From: Planctomycetota bacterium
GTDB taxonomy: Bacteria > Planctomycetota > Planctomycetia > Planctomycetales > Planctomycetaceae
DNA length: 64,000 nt
Assembly: GCA_022600195.1 (NCBI GenBank)
Contig: JAHZKX010000017.1
Coordinates: forward strand, 124,001-188,000
Direction of reading: 5' to 3'
Numbering within the stretch: position 1 is the stretch's first letter; each line of letters opens with the position of its first letter. Below the pieces are notes generated by a model. The model saw nothing but the letters and a program-made list of their open reading frames with translations, was not told where the DNA came from and made no database searches. A program made the position numbers and the translations under genes. Below are positions 36,017 to 44,806 of this stretch, one piece after another.

Positions 36017-37648
36017 TCAATCTACCAGATGGTCGAACGTGATTAAAATCCGCAGGAGTGCGGTCGATGCTTCTGCTTCTTCACTTACGACCTTATCGGC
36101 ACCAACTTGTTGTAGCTTTCCTACGTTGATCTGAAAGCGACATCTGACAATCAAAGTTCCGGTTCGATTTAATTTGCGAATCGCACGAACGATGCGTATT
36201 GCTGCGTCATCATCAGGAACACAAACTGCTGTGAGCTCCGAATTCTCAACTTCAGCAAGCTCTAAAGTTCTATTTTGCGTCGCATCGCCCACCACGGTAC
36301 GAAATCCTTCCTGGGCAAAAGGATGCAGATTGATAGGACTCAAGTCAATCAAACATACGTCTTTCCCTTTAATTTCCAGCTGTGAAGAAAGTTGACGCCC
36401 GATCGGGCCTGCTCCGATGACAGTCGCACGAGCGTTCTTATGCGGTGCAGATACTAAGACGAGTTCTTTCTCTTTCTCTATCTCTATCTCTTCAGAGTGC
36501 ACCAATCGCAATCCTGCTTTCATCAATGGTGGAGTAAGAATCAGGGATCCGACTGCGATTGCAACAACACTTTGATAGGCGGCTTCAGTCAATACGCCAG
36601 ATTCGTATCCAAGCAACACCAGGACAAACGCAAATTCGCCAATATGAGCCAGCCCGATACCCATCCCAAACGCACGTCGTAAAGAGAGCCCGGTCAGACG
36701 TAGTGCAATAGTAGCCGCTAACGCTTTGATGATGATCACACCAACCAACATTAGTAACATTTCAATTGGCTTATTCAAAAACAATTGCAGATCGAAAATC
36801 AGTCCCAAACCGACAAAGAAAATAGCAGCGAAAGTTTCTCTAAATGGCAACACCAGGGCATCAATCTGTTTTGTCCAACGGTTACCGTTAAAAATCAGAC
36901 CTGCAGCAAACGCCCCCACAGCTGGAGGCAATCCGACTGAGAATGCTGCCAGTGTAACACCACCCAGTGAAACGATTGTGAACAGGATGACGAGTTCGGG
37001 GCTACGATATCCGACAAACATCGGAATCAACCACTTCGAGAGCAGATATCGCAGTACTACAATAAACACGACGAACAATACCGAAGTCAGCGCCAGAATG
37101 GCATAGGTGGTAAAATCAGCTTTCTGCCCTGCTCCAGTCAATAAGGGAACCAGTAGCAGGAGTGGAACGAGCGCAGCGTCCTGGAATAAGAGAATGCCGA
37201 TGGCTCGTCGACCATGAGGTTGCTCCGACTGTCCCCATTCTGAAAGTCCCTTGAATACAAGCACGGTCGAACTAAAAGTTATTGCTGACGCGATTAACAC
37301 TGCGGATTGCCAATTGATCCCCAACCAAATCAATACTGCAGCAACCGGTAACGCAACCAACGTCATTTGCACCGCACCACCAATGATTAAATTGAAGCCG
37401 AGTCGTTTCAAATCATTGAGCAAAAACTCTAAACCGATCGAAAAGAGCAACAAAAACACACCCACTTCAGCAAAATGCTCTAACTCTTTCCCTTCATTTA
37501 ATACCCAACCAAGAACGCTTTGCCCAATGAGCGCTCCCACAATCAGGTAACCAATCAAGATGGATGTCTGCAACCAACGACAGATCAAATTTGCGAATAG
37601 ACCCGCACTCAAAATGATCAGGATGTCGTATATGAGTGTTTGGGTCAT
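36017..37648 (-). CDS. CPA2-family cation:proton antiporter with TrkA-N domain (Kef-type)
   Basis: 543 residues. About 12-13 membrane helices (MTQTLIYDILIILSAGLFAN onward) carry CPA2 features (FLLLFSIGLEF, LLFQDAALVPLLLL, GAFAAGLIFNG). A cytosolic Rossmann domain from about 410 (ATVIGAGPIGRQL) binds nucleotide. K+/H+ exchange of the KefB/KefC or Ybal type is likely. The gene is single, with no glutathione-regulated KefG/F-like partner nearby. It has a plain ATG start. Confidence 0.9.
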   Translation of the reverse strand: MTQTLIYDILIILSAGLFANLICRWLQTSILIGYLIVGALIGQSVLGWVLNEGKELEHFAEVGVFLLLFSIGLEFLLNDLKRLGFNLIIGGAVQMTLVALPVAAVLIWLGINWQSAVLIASAITFSSTVLVFKGLSEWGQSEQPHGRRAIGILLFQDAALVPLLLLVPLLTGAGQKADFTTYAILALTSVLFVVFIVVLRYLLSKWLIPMFVGYRSPELVILFTIVSLGGVTLAAFSVGLPPAVGAFAAGLIFNGNRWTKQIDALVLPFRETFAAIFFVGLGLIFDLQLFLNKPIEMLLMLVGVIIIKALAATIALRLTGLSLRRAFGMGIGLAHIGEFAFVLVLLGYESGVLTEAAYQSVVAIAVGSLILTPPLMKAGLRLVHSEEIEIEKEKELVLVSAPHKNARATVIGAGPIGRQLSSQLEIKGKDVCLIDLSPINLHPFAQEGFRTVVGDATQNRTLELAEVENSELTAVCVPDDDAAIRIVRAIRKLNRTGTLIVRCRFQINVGKLQQVGADKVVSEEAEASTALLRILITFDHLVD

Positions 37649-38025
37649 TTGTCTCTTATTCTAATTGAAATACCAGCCGATATCGCGATGGGATGCAGGC
37701 TTACTTAACGCGACACATCAATTCGACTTGTATCAGATTCAACGAATCAATGAAACGACTACCCATCCAAAATCGATGCTGGAAATGCATTTGCTTAGAC
37801 AAGATGCGAGAAGTTTCAGGAGTTTGGTCTCGATGATTCTGGACCAGACCTCTTTTCTCTTCCCGACCCCTTTGATCTTTTCAGATTTCAACGCGTGGTT
37901 TGTGGGTCAGTGTACTTGACGTTGTGATAGCTTGGGAGACGGTTTAGAATCAGGAGAAAGAAGTTGGGCATTAAGTAGTGGGATTAAAAGGATCAGGTTT
38001 CCCTTTTAAATCAAGTGGCAATGCG
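37649..38025. other. Intergenic region with one dispersed repeat
   Basis: No gene seen between the divergent antiporter and the small membrane gene. It includes copy 1 of the dispersed repeat at 37826-37845. Confidence 0.45.
37826..37850. repeat. Dispersed repeat, copy 1
   Basis: The core GGTCTCGATGATTCTGGACC occurs identically at 37826-37845, 39854-39873 and 41244-41263. Copies 1 and 3 continue with AGACC and a pyrimidine/T-rich run. The GGTCT/AGACC ends can form a small stem, so the unit may act as a terminator. Confidence 0.8.
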
Positions 38026-38331
38026 ATGAATGATACCTCAACACATTCTTCAATCGATGATCACTCATCCGAGTCACCCGCGCCTCCCAGGTCCAAGATT
38101 CTATGGTTTTTCATAGGCATGACGATTGGCGCGGTACCTCCATTGCTGCTGGCTGGTTATTTTCTTCAGCAATTCTCGGCGTACAGAGCAACCTTACCCC
38201 CCGATGTTGGAGTGTGTGGTACCCCTTTACTCCTGCCCATTGGCCTGGTCCTTTTTGTCGCTCCGATAACGGGACTTTATGGTGGCAGTGTTGGCCTGCT
38301 TTTCGTTGTGATTACACAGCAGAGGGGCTAG
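38026..38331 (+). CDS. Small membrane protein
   Basis: 101 residues from the ATG at 38026 (MNDTSTHSS); an upstream GTG at 37978 would add 16. A Ser-rich N-terminus is followed by two hydrophobic helices (ILWFFIGMTIGAVPPLLLAGYF in part; LLPIGLVLFVAPITGLYGG). No family recognised. It sits 54 bp before the interrupted sulfatase gene on the same strand. Confidence 0.5.
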   Translation: MNDTSTHSSIDDHSSESPAPPRSKILWFFIGMTIGAVPPLLLAGYFLQQFSAYRATLPPDVGVCGTPLLLPIGLVLFVAPITGLYGGSVGLLFVVITQQRG

Positions 38332-38385
38332 AATCAGGCAACACATCTCAACCAATGGTTTCGATTATGCGAAAAGGGTTATCCC

Positions 38386-39819
38386 ATGTTGCGTGCAATG
38401 CTGTCTGTGATCGTATTCCTACTGCTGGGTTCGCCTGTTGTTTCTGCTGAGCGCAAACAGCCGAACATCTTATTCATCCTGGTTGATGATCTGGGTAAGG
38501 AGTGGATCAGTGGCTACGGCGCAGAGGGGATCAATACACCCGCCATCGACAAGCTCGCTGCAACCGGGATGAAATTCAACAATGCCTGGTGTATGCCTCA
38601 ATGCACGCCCACCCGCGTCACTCTGCTGACCGGGCAGTACCCGTTTCGGCATGGCTGGACGAACCACTGGGATGTGCCTCGCTAGGGAGCAGGGGCACAT
38701 TTCGATGCGAACAAAAATACAACTTATGCCAACGTACTGCGTAAGGCCGGTTATAAAACGTGTGCCGCGGGCAAGTGGCAGATCGACGACTTCCGCGTCG
38801 AACCAAACGCGATGAATGAGGCTGGCTTTGATGAGTGGTGCATGTGGACCGGCTACGAAGCACACAACCCTCCCAGTGCCAATCGCTACTGGGACCCTTA
38901 CATCAACATCAAAGGGAAAGGCAGCAAGGCTTACACCGATCAGTTCGGCCCCGATCTCTACTGCAACTACCTCGTTGACTTCATCGGCAAGCACAAGGAC
39001 CAGCCGATGTTGTTGTACTATCCAATGGTACTGACTCACGGCCCTTTAACAACGACGCCCGATAACAAGGACGAAACAAATAAGCGGCGTTTGTTTGCAG
39101 GGATGGTACGCTACACCGATAAACTCGTCGGCAGACTGGTCGCGGCACTCGACGATGCAGGTATCCGCGAGAACACGCTGATTATCTTCACAACGGACAA
39201 TGGCACCGGCGGCCAGAGCAATAAACGCATGGGACATCTCGTGCGGGGTGGAAAGGCGAAAATGACCGAGCAGAACGGGACCGCCATGCCCTTCATTGTT
39301 AACTGCCCCGGCTCGGTGCCTTCCGGAATGGAAACCGACGCGCTGATCGACTTTACGGATCTCCTCCCGACATTCGCAGAAATTGGGAACGCCATGTTGC
39401 CAGCTGGTCGCGTCGTAGATGGAAAGTCGTTTGCGCCGCTGATACTCGGCAAGACCAAAGAGGGACAGCGCGAGTGGATTCTGTCCATGGGGGGCGGCCC
39501 CGCTACATTACGTGAGGGACGTGTGGTGCCCAAACTGAATTACGATGATCGTGTAATCCGCGACAAGGATTATAAGTTGTGGATCGACTCGGACCGGAAA
39601 CCGATTAAGCTGTTTCGAATCAGTTCTGATCCTTGGGAAGAGCGGAACCTGGTTGACTCGAAAGCCCCTGAAGCCAGGGCAGCCTTGGAACGGTTAACTG
39701 CAGTGGTCGCTTCATTTCCCAAACAGGATGGAGCCCCCGTTTATCACAAAAACCCACCACAGAAATGGGATAAGAAGCCGGGCACCTCAGGAAAGCGCAA
39801 AAAGAAAAAGAAATCCTAG
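38386..39819 (+). pseudogene. Sulfatase interrupted by one in-frame TAG
   Basis: The reading frame is continuous over 1434 bp except for a TAG at 38683-38685. Before it: signal peptide, sulfatase start QPNILFILVDDLG and the formylglycine motif CTPTR (Cys73, codon 38602-38604). After it: KWQIDDFR, FIGKHKDQPMLLYYPMVLTHGP (partly), FTTDNGTGG and the end of the sulfatase domain. Related planctomycete sulfatases have Trp at this place (PRWGAG), so one TGG to TAG change explains it. No frameshift or other damage is seen. It could be a recent pseudogene, a nonsense-suppressed gene or a sequencing error. If two proteins were made, the second would lack the active-site Cys. Confidence 0.85.
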
Positions 39820-39859
39820 GTTTCTCTCTTTTTTGAACACCGCATCATAGTCCGGTCTC
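39785..39859. repeat. 75-bp direct repeat, left copy
   Basis: It covers the last codons of the sulfatase gene and the bases after it. It is matched by 41093-41167 with about seven mismatches by hand. The two copies bracket the APH-family gene. Confidence 0.85.
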
Positions 39860-39873
39860 GATGATTCTGGACC
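39854..39873. repeat. Dispersed repeat, copy 2
   Basis: Identical 20-base core to the copies at 37826 and 41244. It lies between two convergent genes, 20 bp from the end of the APH gene. Confidence 0.8.
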
Positions 39874-39892
39874 TGACCACTTTTCTGTTCGG

Positions 39893-40924
39893 CTATAACT
39901 GGCTGAGGTCGAGTTGCAGTTTGCGCCCATCTAGCCAGAGTTGCTCGATCCATGCCAGACTCTCTGTTACAGATGGCTGCGGGTTGCCTAGTGCGATCTG
40001 CCAATGTTCCACAGCCGGCGCCATCACGTTGTAGTTGAGAATAGTGTGCAGTAAGATCATGTCTCCCACTGTCTCTACCTGTTCGCGGTCAAGGGTGTAT
40101 TCTTCGCGGTATCCTTTTACCATCATTGCCAGGACATGCCCGGCCAACTCGGAACTCGCATTCGGCACGAGGAGACTGGGATAGTAGTAGTTCGAAAAAA
40201 GCAGTACGGCAAAATCCATCGTCCGCCAGCCGTAACAGCCCAGATCGAAATCGATGATCTGCACCTTGCCATCCTCTACAAGAAAATTACCCTCATGCAG
40301 ATCGCGATGGACCAGTCCATAATGACGAGACGGCGTCGGTCGCTTGCGCAATTCAGCGATAAAGGTTCGCATTGCATCAGCGACATGCGGGTTGAAGGCT
40401 TCGGGAAGTGGATCTGGAAACTGCGTGAGCTTGCTCTCGTACCAAGGCCAGCGATCACGGTCGGCAGGTAATTTCAGCTCGTCCGAAACGCGATGGATGC
40501 GACCGATCTCGCGGCCTAATTTCTGAAAGAGTTCGTCATTCCACTCTGCATCAGTTGCCGGGTCGAGTTGCCGACCTCCGAAACGTTCGAAACAGGAGAC
40601 GTGCATTATGCCGCCGTCCAGTTGAATTGTCTCAAGCAGTTCACCGCCGCGTGAAGGGATCGGTGTAGTGACCGTGCAGCCATTGCGGATCAAATGATCG
40701 AGCCAGAGCAACTCTCCCAACACCTCACCTCGCCCGCGGAACGCACCGTCGCTGATGCGGATAATGACCGGATCACCGTTCACGAACTCAGTGGCAAATA
40801 CATGATTGACGCCATCACGGACTAACTCTGTCTTCTCGGGAACGAGTCCCCAGTGATCGACACATTGTGCGAGAGTATTGTGATAGGGGGAAGAATCATC
40901 TAAGGGTAAGTGATTCGGATCCAC
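39893..40924 (-). CDS. APH-family phosphotransferase (SrkA/homoserine-kinase-like)
   Basis: 343 residues. Protein-kinase-like fold: catalytic loop VHRDLHEGNF (His206, Asp208) and metal-binding IIDFDLG (Asp225/Asp227). N-terminal lobe strand DPVIIRISDG. This arrangement, with YGWRTMDFA after the second Asp, matches the stress-response kinase A / homoserine-kinase-like branch more than antibiotic kinases, so resistance should not be assumed. It is flanked by 75-bp direct repeats and has no obvious operon partner. Confidence 0.85.
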   Translation of the reverse strand: MDPNHLPLDDSSPYHNTLAQCVDHWGLVPEKTELVRDGVNHVFATEFVNGDPVIIRISDGAFRGRGEVLGELLWLDHLIRNGCTVTTPIPSRGGELLETIQLDGGIMHVSCFERFGGRQLDPATDAEWNDELFQKLGREIGRIHRVSDELKLPADRDRWPWYESKLTQFPDPLPEAFNPHVADAMRTFIAELRKRPTPSRHYGLVHRDLHEGNFLVEDGKVQIIDFDLGCYGWRTMDFAVLLFSNYYYPSLLVPNASSELAGHVLAMMVKGYREEYTLDREQVETVGDMILLHTILNYNVMAPAVEHWQIALGNPQPSVTESLAWIEQLWLDGRKLQLDLSQL

Positions 40925-41092
40925 GATTTGCTCTCCAAGTACCTCTGTTGAAATATCTCCTGATCCTTTTATCCCTACAGAGAGATGTTAATTCAATGAG
41001 TCTGTCATCAAATGTCAATTATTTGTCGTGTTTTGTAATATTTCCGTAAGAGGCCACTGTTTAGATTCATGGAATCTAAGAATTCGTGAACT

Positions 41093-41167
41093 CCTCAGGA
41101 AAACGCAAAAAGAAAAAGAGATTCTAGGTTTCCCTCTTTTTTGAATTCCGCACCATAGTCCGGTCTC
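41093..41167. repeat. 75-bp direct repeat, right copy
   Basis: Copy of 39785-39859 (offset 1308 bp). It carries the last codons of a sulfatase that has no body here, so it is a duplicated end of that gene. Confidence 0.85.
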
Positions 41168-41243
41168 CTTAATTTCTAAATTTCAGATAACGTTTGGAGT
41201 CCCAAAACGAATATCCCTATAATCAGGGATTGTAAAGGGGGCG

Positions 41244-41275
41244 GGTCTCGATGATTCTGGACCAGACCTTTTTTC
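41244..41275. repeat. Dispersed repeat, copy 3
   Basis: 20-base core identical to the other two copies, then AGACC and a run of six T's. It lies between the divergent APH start and the end of the Clp-N gene. A fourth, broken copy (CGGTCTCC) is at 41161-41168. Confidence 0.8.
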
Positions 41276-41308
41276 GGTTCGCGGCTCATGTCCATCATCT
41301 TCTATTAT

Positions 41309-41767
41309 TTAGAGACCATGTCCGAGGATATTCAATACTTCATTCCGAATTTCTTCAATACTCAGTCCAAGGTCCTCTAAAACTTTAACTGCTAAACAGT
41401 CTTTTTCCCGCAAAAGCCCCAGGAGTAAATGCTCAGTGCCCACGTAATTATGTTTAAGAAGTTGGGCTTCTTCCATCGCGTTTTCGATCACTTTTTCAGC
41501 GTGCGATGTGAGAGGCAGCATGCCCAGTCTTACCGGTAAAGATACCGCTGGTCTGTTTTTTTCAACTTCCAGTCGTATACGACGGAAATTAAGATTCAAG
41601 TTTTTAAGAACGTGGGCAGCAACTCCTGCCCCCTCATTAATCAGGCCTAACAAAATATGTTCGGTATCAAGGTGTCCGTGATTGAACAGCTGGGCTTCCT
41701 GATTGGCTAACTGCATCACTTTTCTTGACCGGTCAGTAAATCGTTCGTACTTAGCTAAGCTCATCAC
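41309..41767 (-). CDS. Stand-alone ClpC N-terminal-domain protein (copy 2)
   Basis: 152 residues comprising only the double Clp-N repeat (YERFTDRSRKVMQLANQEAQ, TEHILLGLINEG, then HAEKVIENAMEEAQLLKHNY, TEHLLLGLLRE). No AAA+ module follows and the stop is clean, so it is not a truncated ClpC. In ClpC this domain binds substrates and adaptors. Alone it may act as an adaptor, decoy or ring regulator, comparable to plant ClpT proteins. It starts 21 bp after its paralogue. Confidence 0.9.
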   Translation of the reverse strand: MMSLAKYERFTDRSRKVMQLANQEAQLFNHGHLDTEHILLGLINEGAGVAAHVLKNLNLNFRRIRLEVEKNRPAVSLPVRLGMLPLTSHAEKVIENAMEEAQLLKHNYVGTEHLLLGLLREKDCLAVKVLEDLGLSIEEIRNEVLNILGHGL

Positions 41768-41788
41768 TTTTTTTGCCCCGTCGGAAAC

Positions 41789-42235
41789 TTATTCGGACAC
41801 CGTCCACTTCCGCTTTAATAATTCATCCCGAATGTCTTTAATCTTCAGCCCAAGGTCCTTTAAAACTTTGACTGCTAAACTCTCCTCTTCTCGCAAAATC
41901 CCTAAGAGTAAATGCTCAGTCCCCACGTAATTATGTTTAAGAAGTCGGGCTTCTTCCATCGCGTTCACGATTACGTTCTTCGCGTACGACGAATGAGGCA
42001 GCTTGCCCTTTGTGACCATTTCAGGTACCGCTGGTATGTTTTTTTCAACTTCCAGACGGATACTACGGACATTAAGATTAAAGTGTTTAAGAACGTGGGC
42101 AGCGACTCCTGATCCCTCTTGAATCAGTCCTATCAAAAGATGTTCGGCACCAATGTAATCGAGATTGAGCAGTTGGCATTCCTGATTTGCTAACTGCATC
42201 ACTTTTCTTGCTCGGTCGGTAAATCGCTCGTACAC
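41789..42235 (-). CDS. Stand-alone ClpC N-terminal-domain protein (copy 1)
   Basis: 148 residues from a GTG start at 42235. Same two-repeat Clp-N architecture (MYERFTDRARKVMQLANQEC; AKNVIVNAMEEARLLKHNYV; VGTEHLLLGILREEESLAVK). It is closer to the ClpC consensus than copy 2, especially in its first repeat, and ends with a basic tail (DELLKRKWTVSE). First gene of the tandem pair. Confidence 0.9.
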   Translation of the reverse strand: MYERFTDRARKVMQLANQECQLLNLDYIGAEHLLIGLIQEGSGVAAHVLKHFNLNVRSIRLEVEKNIPAVPEMVTKGKLPHSSYAKNVIVNAMEEARLLKHNYVGTEHLLLGILREEESLAVKVLKDLGLKIKDIRDELLKRKWTVSE

Positions 42236-42333
42236 AGTTCGCCTCCCCTTTAAAATCTCATACGAGGATCGATTCAGGCTTAGATCGAAGATCGGTTTGA
42301 GTCAGTATTTATCAGCCTCAAAACTCGACAGTG

Positions 42334-42750
42334 TCAGTAATCAGAGCGATTCCCATTTTCAATCTCAACCGCCTTTGCCCAATCAGTCTCGGAATTTGAT
42401 TTTATTGCTAGCGCAAATGCTTGGTACATTTTCTTTTTTGTGGGCATCTTTTTCATTTCTCGATTAAAAGCAGGCTCATCTGACACACGATACATTGTGT
42501 GGTGTTGTTTAAAATTTTCTCTTGCTTCCGTTAATGAGTAATTTGAATTTGGACCACCACGTATAATATCAGCGTCATCGGAGTCTTGCCCATCATCCTC
42601 CCAGAAGCAGATCGGACAAATATCATAGTCTGCTCTTTCATCAAGAGTCGGCATATAACAGCAGGGACAAAGAAACCTTTCACGGTACTTTGGCCATTTT
42701 TTTTCTTTACTAACTTGATTCACATACCAGTGGAACCATTCTTCACTCAT
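42334..42750 (-). CDS. CPCC-family cysteine-rich protein
   Basis: 138 residues from MSEEWFHWYV (42750); an in-frame ATG at 42822 would add 24 with no family content. The CPCC family signature is clear: FLCPCCYMPTL, YDICPICFWEDDGQD and GGPNSNYSLTEAR. The four cysteines probably bind zinc. The family is often encoded in contact-dependent toxin immunity or variable loci in other bacteria, but its function is unestablished and no toxin gene is next to it here. Confidence 0.85.
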   Translation of the reverse strand: MSEEWFHWYVNQVSKEKKWPKYRERFLCPCCYMPTLDERADYDICPICFWEDDGQDSDDADIIRGGPNSNYSLTEARENFKQHHTMYRVSDEPAFNREMKKMPTKKKMYQAFALAIKSNSETDWAKAVEIENGNRSDY

Positions 42751-42882
42751 CTTCGATCTCTTTAAGAACAAGTAACTGGTTATTATACCACAGATAGTAT
42801 GGGGAACTGAGCCCTTTACCATCTTCCAAATGGATCAATGTTAAATGATTGTTGACAAAAGGTCTGCGGTAGACGGCTACAC

Positions 42883-43380
42883 TTAGATGGACAAATCGAG
42901 TTGCCATTCGCTTTTGATGTGTGCTTTTAAATCATCGGTTATCTTGATTACGAATTTTTTGGGGCGAATATCATTATTTGATAGTATCGCATTTGATTTG
43001 ACCAATGTGTTTCCTTCAACGTCCTCTTGCTGGTACTCAATGCTCCCTGTCGTCTTCAAATCAGGTGCAGTGTATTTGTTTTTCGAAATGATTCCTGTTG
43101 AATCACTGACAAAAATTTGCTGATCTTCATACATAAATCCTAAGGGGACGGATGACTCCAGTGTTGAATAAGATCCTATACTTCCAAATTCGTAAGTCGT
43201 ATTTCCACGCACTCCTATAATTCCAATTTGTTCAATGGCAACGCCAGACTGGTTTATAATTTGAACAGGAAATCTCACCCTTCCAAGATTCTCAAGAGAT
43301 GATATCCTCCAGCCCACCAGTATGCAGCCTAACAAAGCAATGGCCGAGCATGTCAGCATCGTATATTGGGTTCGGCTCAT
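42883..43380 (-). CDS. Hypothetical membrane-anchored protein
   Basis: 165 residues. One N-terminal membrane helix (MLTCSAIALLGCILVGWRI) then a soluble, beta-rich part (VQIINQSGVAIEQIGIIGVR, KKFVIKITDDLKAH). No family recognised. Isolated on its strand, 133 bp from the CPCC gene. Confidence 0.65.
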   Translation of the reverse strand: MSRTQYTMLTCSAIALLGCILVGWRISSLENLGRVRFPVQIINQSGVAIEQIGIIGVRGNTTYEFGSIGSYSTLESSVPLGFMYEDQQIFVSDSTGIISKNKYTAPDLKTTGSIEYQQEDVEGNTLVKSNAILSNNDIRPKKFVIKITDDLKAHIKSEWQLDLSI

Positions 43381-43478
43381 ACTATTTCTCTCACAAAACT
43401 CTTATAGCGCCAAGTCGCTATAAGGACGACAAAAAAAGCTCAACGACAGAAACATCGATTCCTGAGATTATAACACTC

Positions 43479-44498
43479 TTATTTTTTCGAAATCAATCTT
43501 GCGATAATATTCGAAGTAAATAAACGCGACCAGGGAGGCTTGTTTGTCACTGGCCAGACTGGTTTCTTTTCTTTAGATTCGTTGGGAGTCAAACCAATGA
43601 ATCCCGTTTCATAGGCTCTCATCGTCCATTGCTCACCGATTAACGACGCAGGTTTTTGATAATCTGCATAGGCATCAAAATACTCTTTTCCCACGGCGAT
43701 TGGCAATCGTTTCGTTGTGGCGTGTATCTGACCTTTGTAAAAAACAACTGGCTGATCGAGCTTCACTCCATCGACTTGCGTGATCGACAATCGTGGCGGT
43801 GCTCCTTTCACTTTGTCTGCGACCCATGTTCCCTTAATTTGCATCGTCCTGGCGAGCGGCTTCCCGAGTCTACCAATCAGAGTGACGGAGCTTCCGATCT
43901 TGCTCGCATCAATCTGGAACGCTTTGTCAGCCGCCTGATCAACTTGCTTTACGCTTTCATCATTCGAAATCACCACACCAACGAGTATTGGCGTAAAGGG
44001 GCGAGACCAGTATGGCATAGAGGGGTGAACCTCTTCCTTTGGATTGAAGTCGCTGTGTGTTATGCTAATGTATCCCGTTTCGTAGGCCATCATCGTCCAT
44101 TTCTTACCGATTAACGAGGAATACGAATAATTTGGATCATAATCTGAAAACGCATTGAAAGATTTAGATCTTCCGAAGGGATTTCCCATTGAGTGGGGCA
44201 CTCCTTTCGTTGTGGCCAGTATCTGTTGTTTGTAAAAAAGAACCGGCTTACCGAGCTGCACTCCATCGACTTGCGTGATCGTAAATTGTGGAGGCTCTCC
44301 ATCCGCTTCGTATGCAACCCATGTCCCCTTAATTTTCATTTTCGTGCCGAGCGGCCTCCCAAGTTTGCCAATCAGAGAGACGGAACTTCCGATCTTGCTC
44401 ACATCAACCTGGCACGGTTTGTCGGCTGCCTTACCAGCAACTGCAAAGGAATGTTCAATCAGAAGGCACGCCAAGATTAGCTTAATGGAAGATCGCAT
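43479..44498 (-). CDS. Exported protein with two tandem ~150-residue repeats
   Basis: 339 residues from the ATG at 44498; the 63-bp upstream extension has no signal-peptide features, while this start gives MRSSIKLILACLLIEHSFAVAG. Two repeats follow. Unit 1 has VDVSKIGSSVSLIGKLG, IKGTWVAYEADGEPPQ, TITQVDGVQLGKPVLFYKQQ in part and KKWTMMAYETGYI. Unit 2 has IDASKIGSSVTLIGRLG, IKGTWVADKVKGAPPR, SITQVDGVKL and EQWTMRAYETGFI. They are clearly the product of an internal duplication. The repeat is not one I can name. Each has the look of a beta-sandwich. Confidence 0.75.
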   Translation of the reverse strand: MRSSIKLILACLLIEHSFAVAGKAADKPCQVDVSKIGSSVSLIGKLGRPLGTKMKIKGTWVAYEADGEPPQFTITQVDGVQLGKPVLFYKQQILATTKGVPHSMGNPFGRSKSFNAFSDYDPNYSYSSLIGKKWTMMAYETGYISITHSDFNPKEEVHPSMPYWSRPFTPILVGVVISNDESVKQVDQAADKAFQIDASKIGSSVTLIGRLGKPLARTMQIKGTWVADKVKGAPPRLSITQVDGVKLDQPVVFYKGQIHATTKRLPIAVGKEYFDAYADYQKPASLIGEQWTMRAYETGFIGLTPNESKEKKPVWPVTNKPPWSRLFTSNIIARLISKK

Positions 44499-44712
44499 TG
44501 TGAACGTCCTCAGATTACGAGCAGACAAAGAAAGATTGGAATAAGCGACGGACGATAACACTTCCTGTCATACGTCGAAATAGAGAGCCATATCATAATT
44601 TTTCAATGTTATTAATATGAGATGCCAGCGTAATTAGCAAAGAAAAAAAGGGTTCAGGGACAGAAAATACAATGCTTGCCCCCTTAAAATAATTTCGCTG
44701 AAATTAGTTTTT

Positions 44713-44730
44713 TTCTACCACGAAAGACAC
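44713..44730. repeat. Dispersed TACCACGAAA element
   Basis: TTCTACCACGAAAGACAC. Near copies at 26790-26807 and 46321-46335 share CTACCACGAAAAGCA or one-base variants, always between genes. Confidence 0.6.
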
Positions 44731-44806
44731 GTAAAGTGCCAACTAAAATTGACATCGGTGATCTCATTCACAACGCTGCTCGTGCAGGCGGTCAAAACTT
44801 GCTCTC

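Noticed and set aside
39893-40924. Antibiotic resistance by the APH-family gene
   Set aside because: The family contains many metabolic and stress kinases, and the motif pattern is closer to these.
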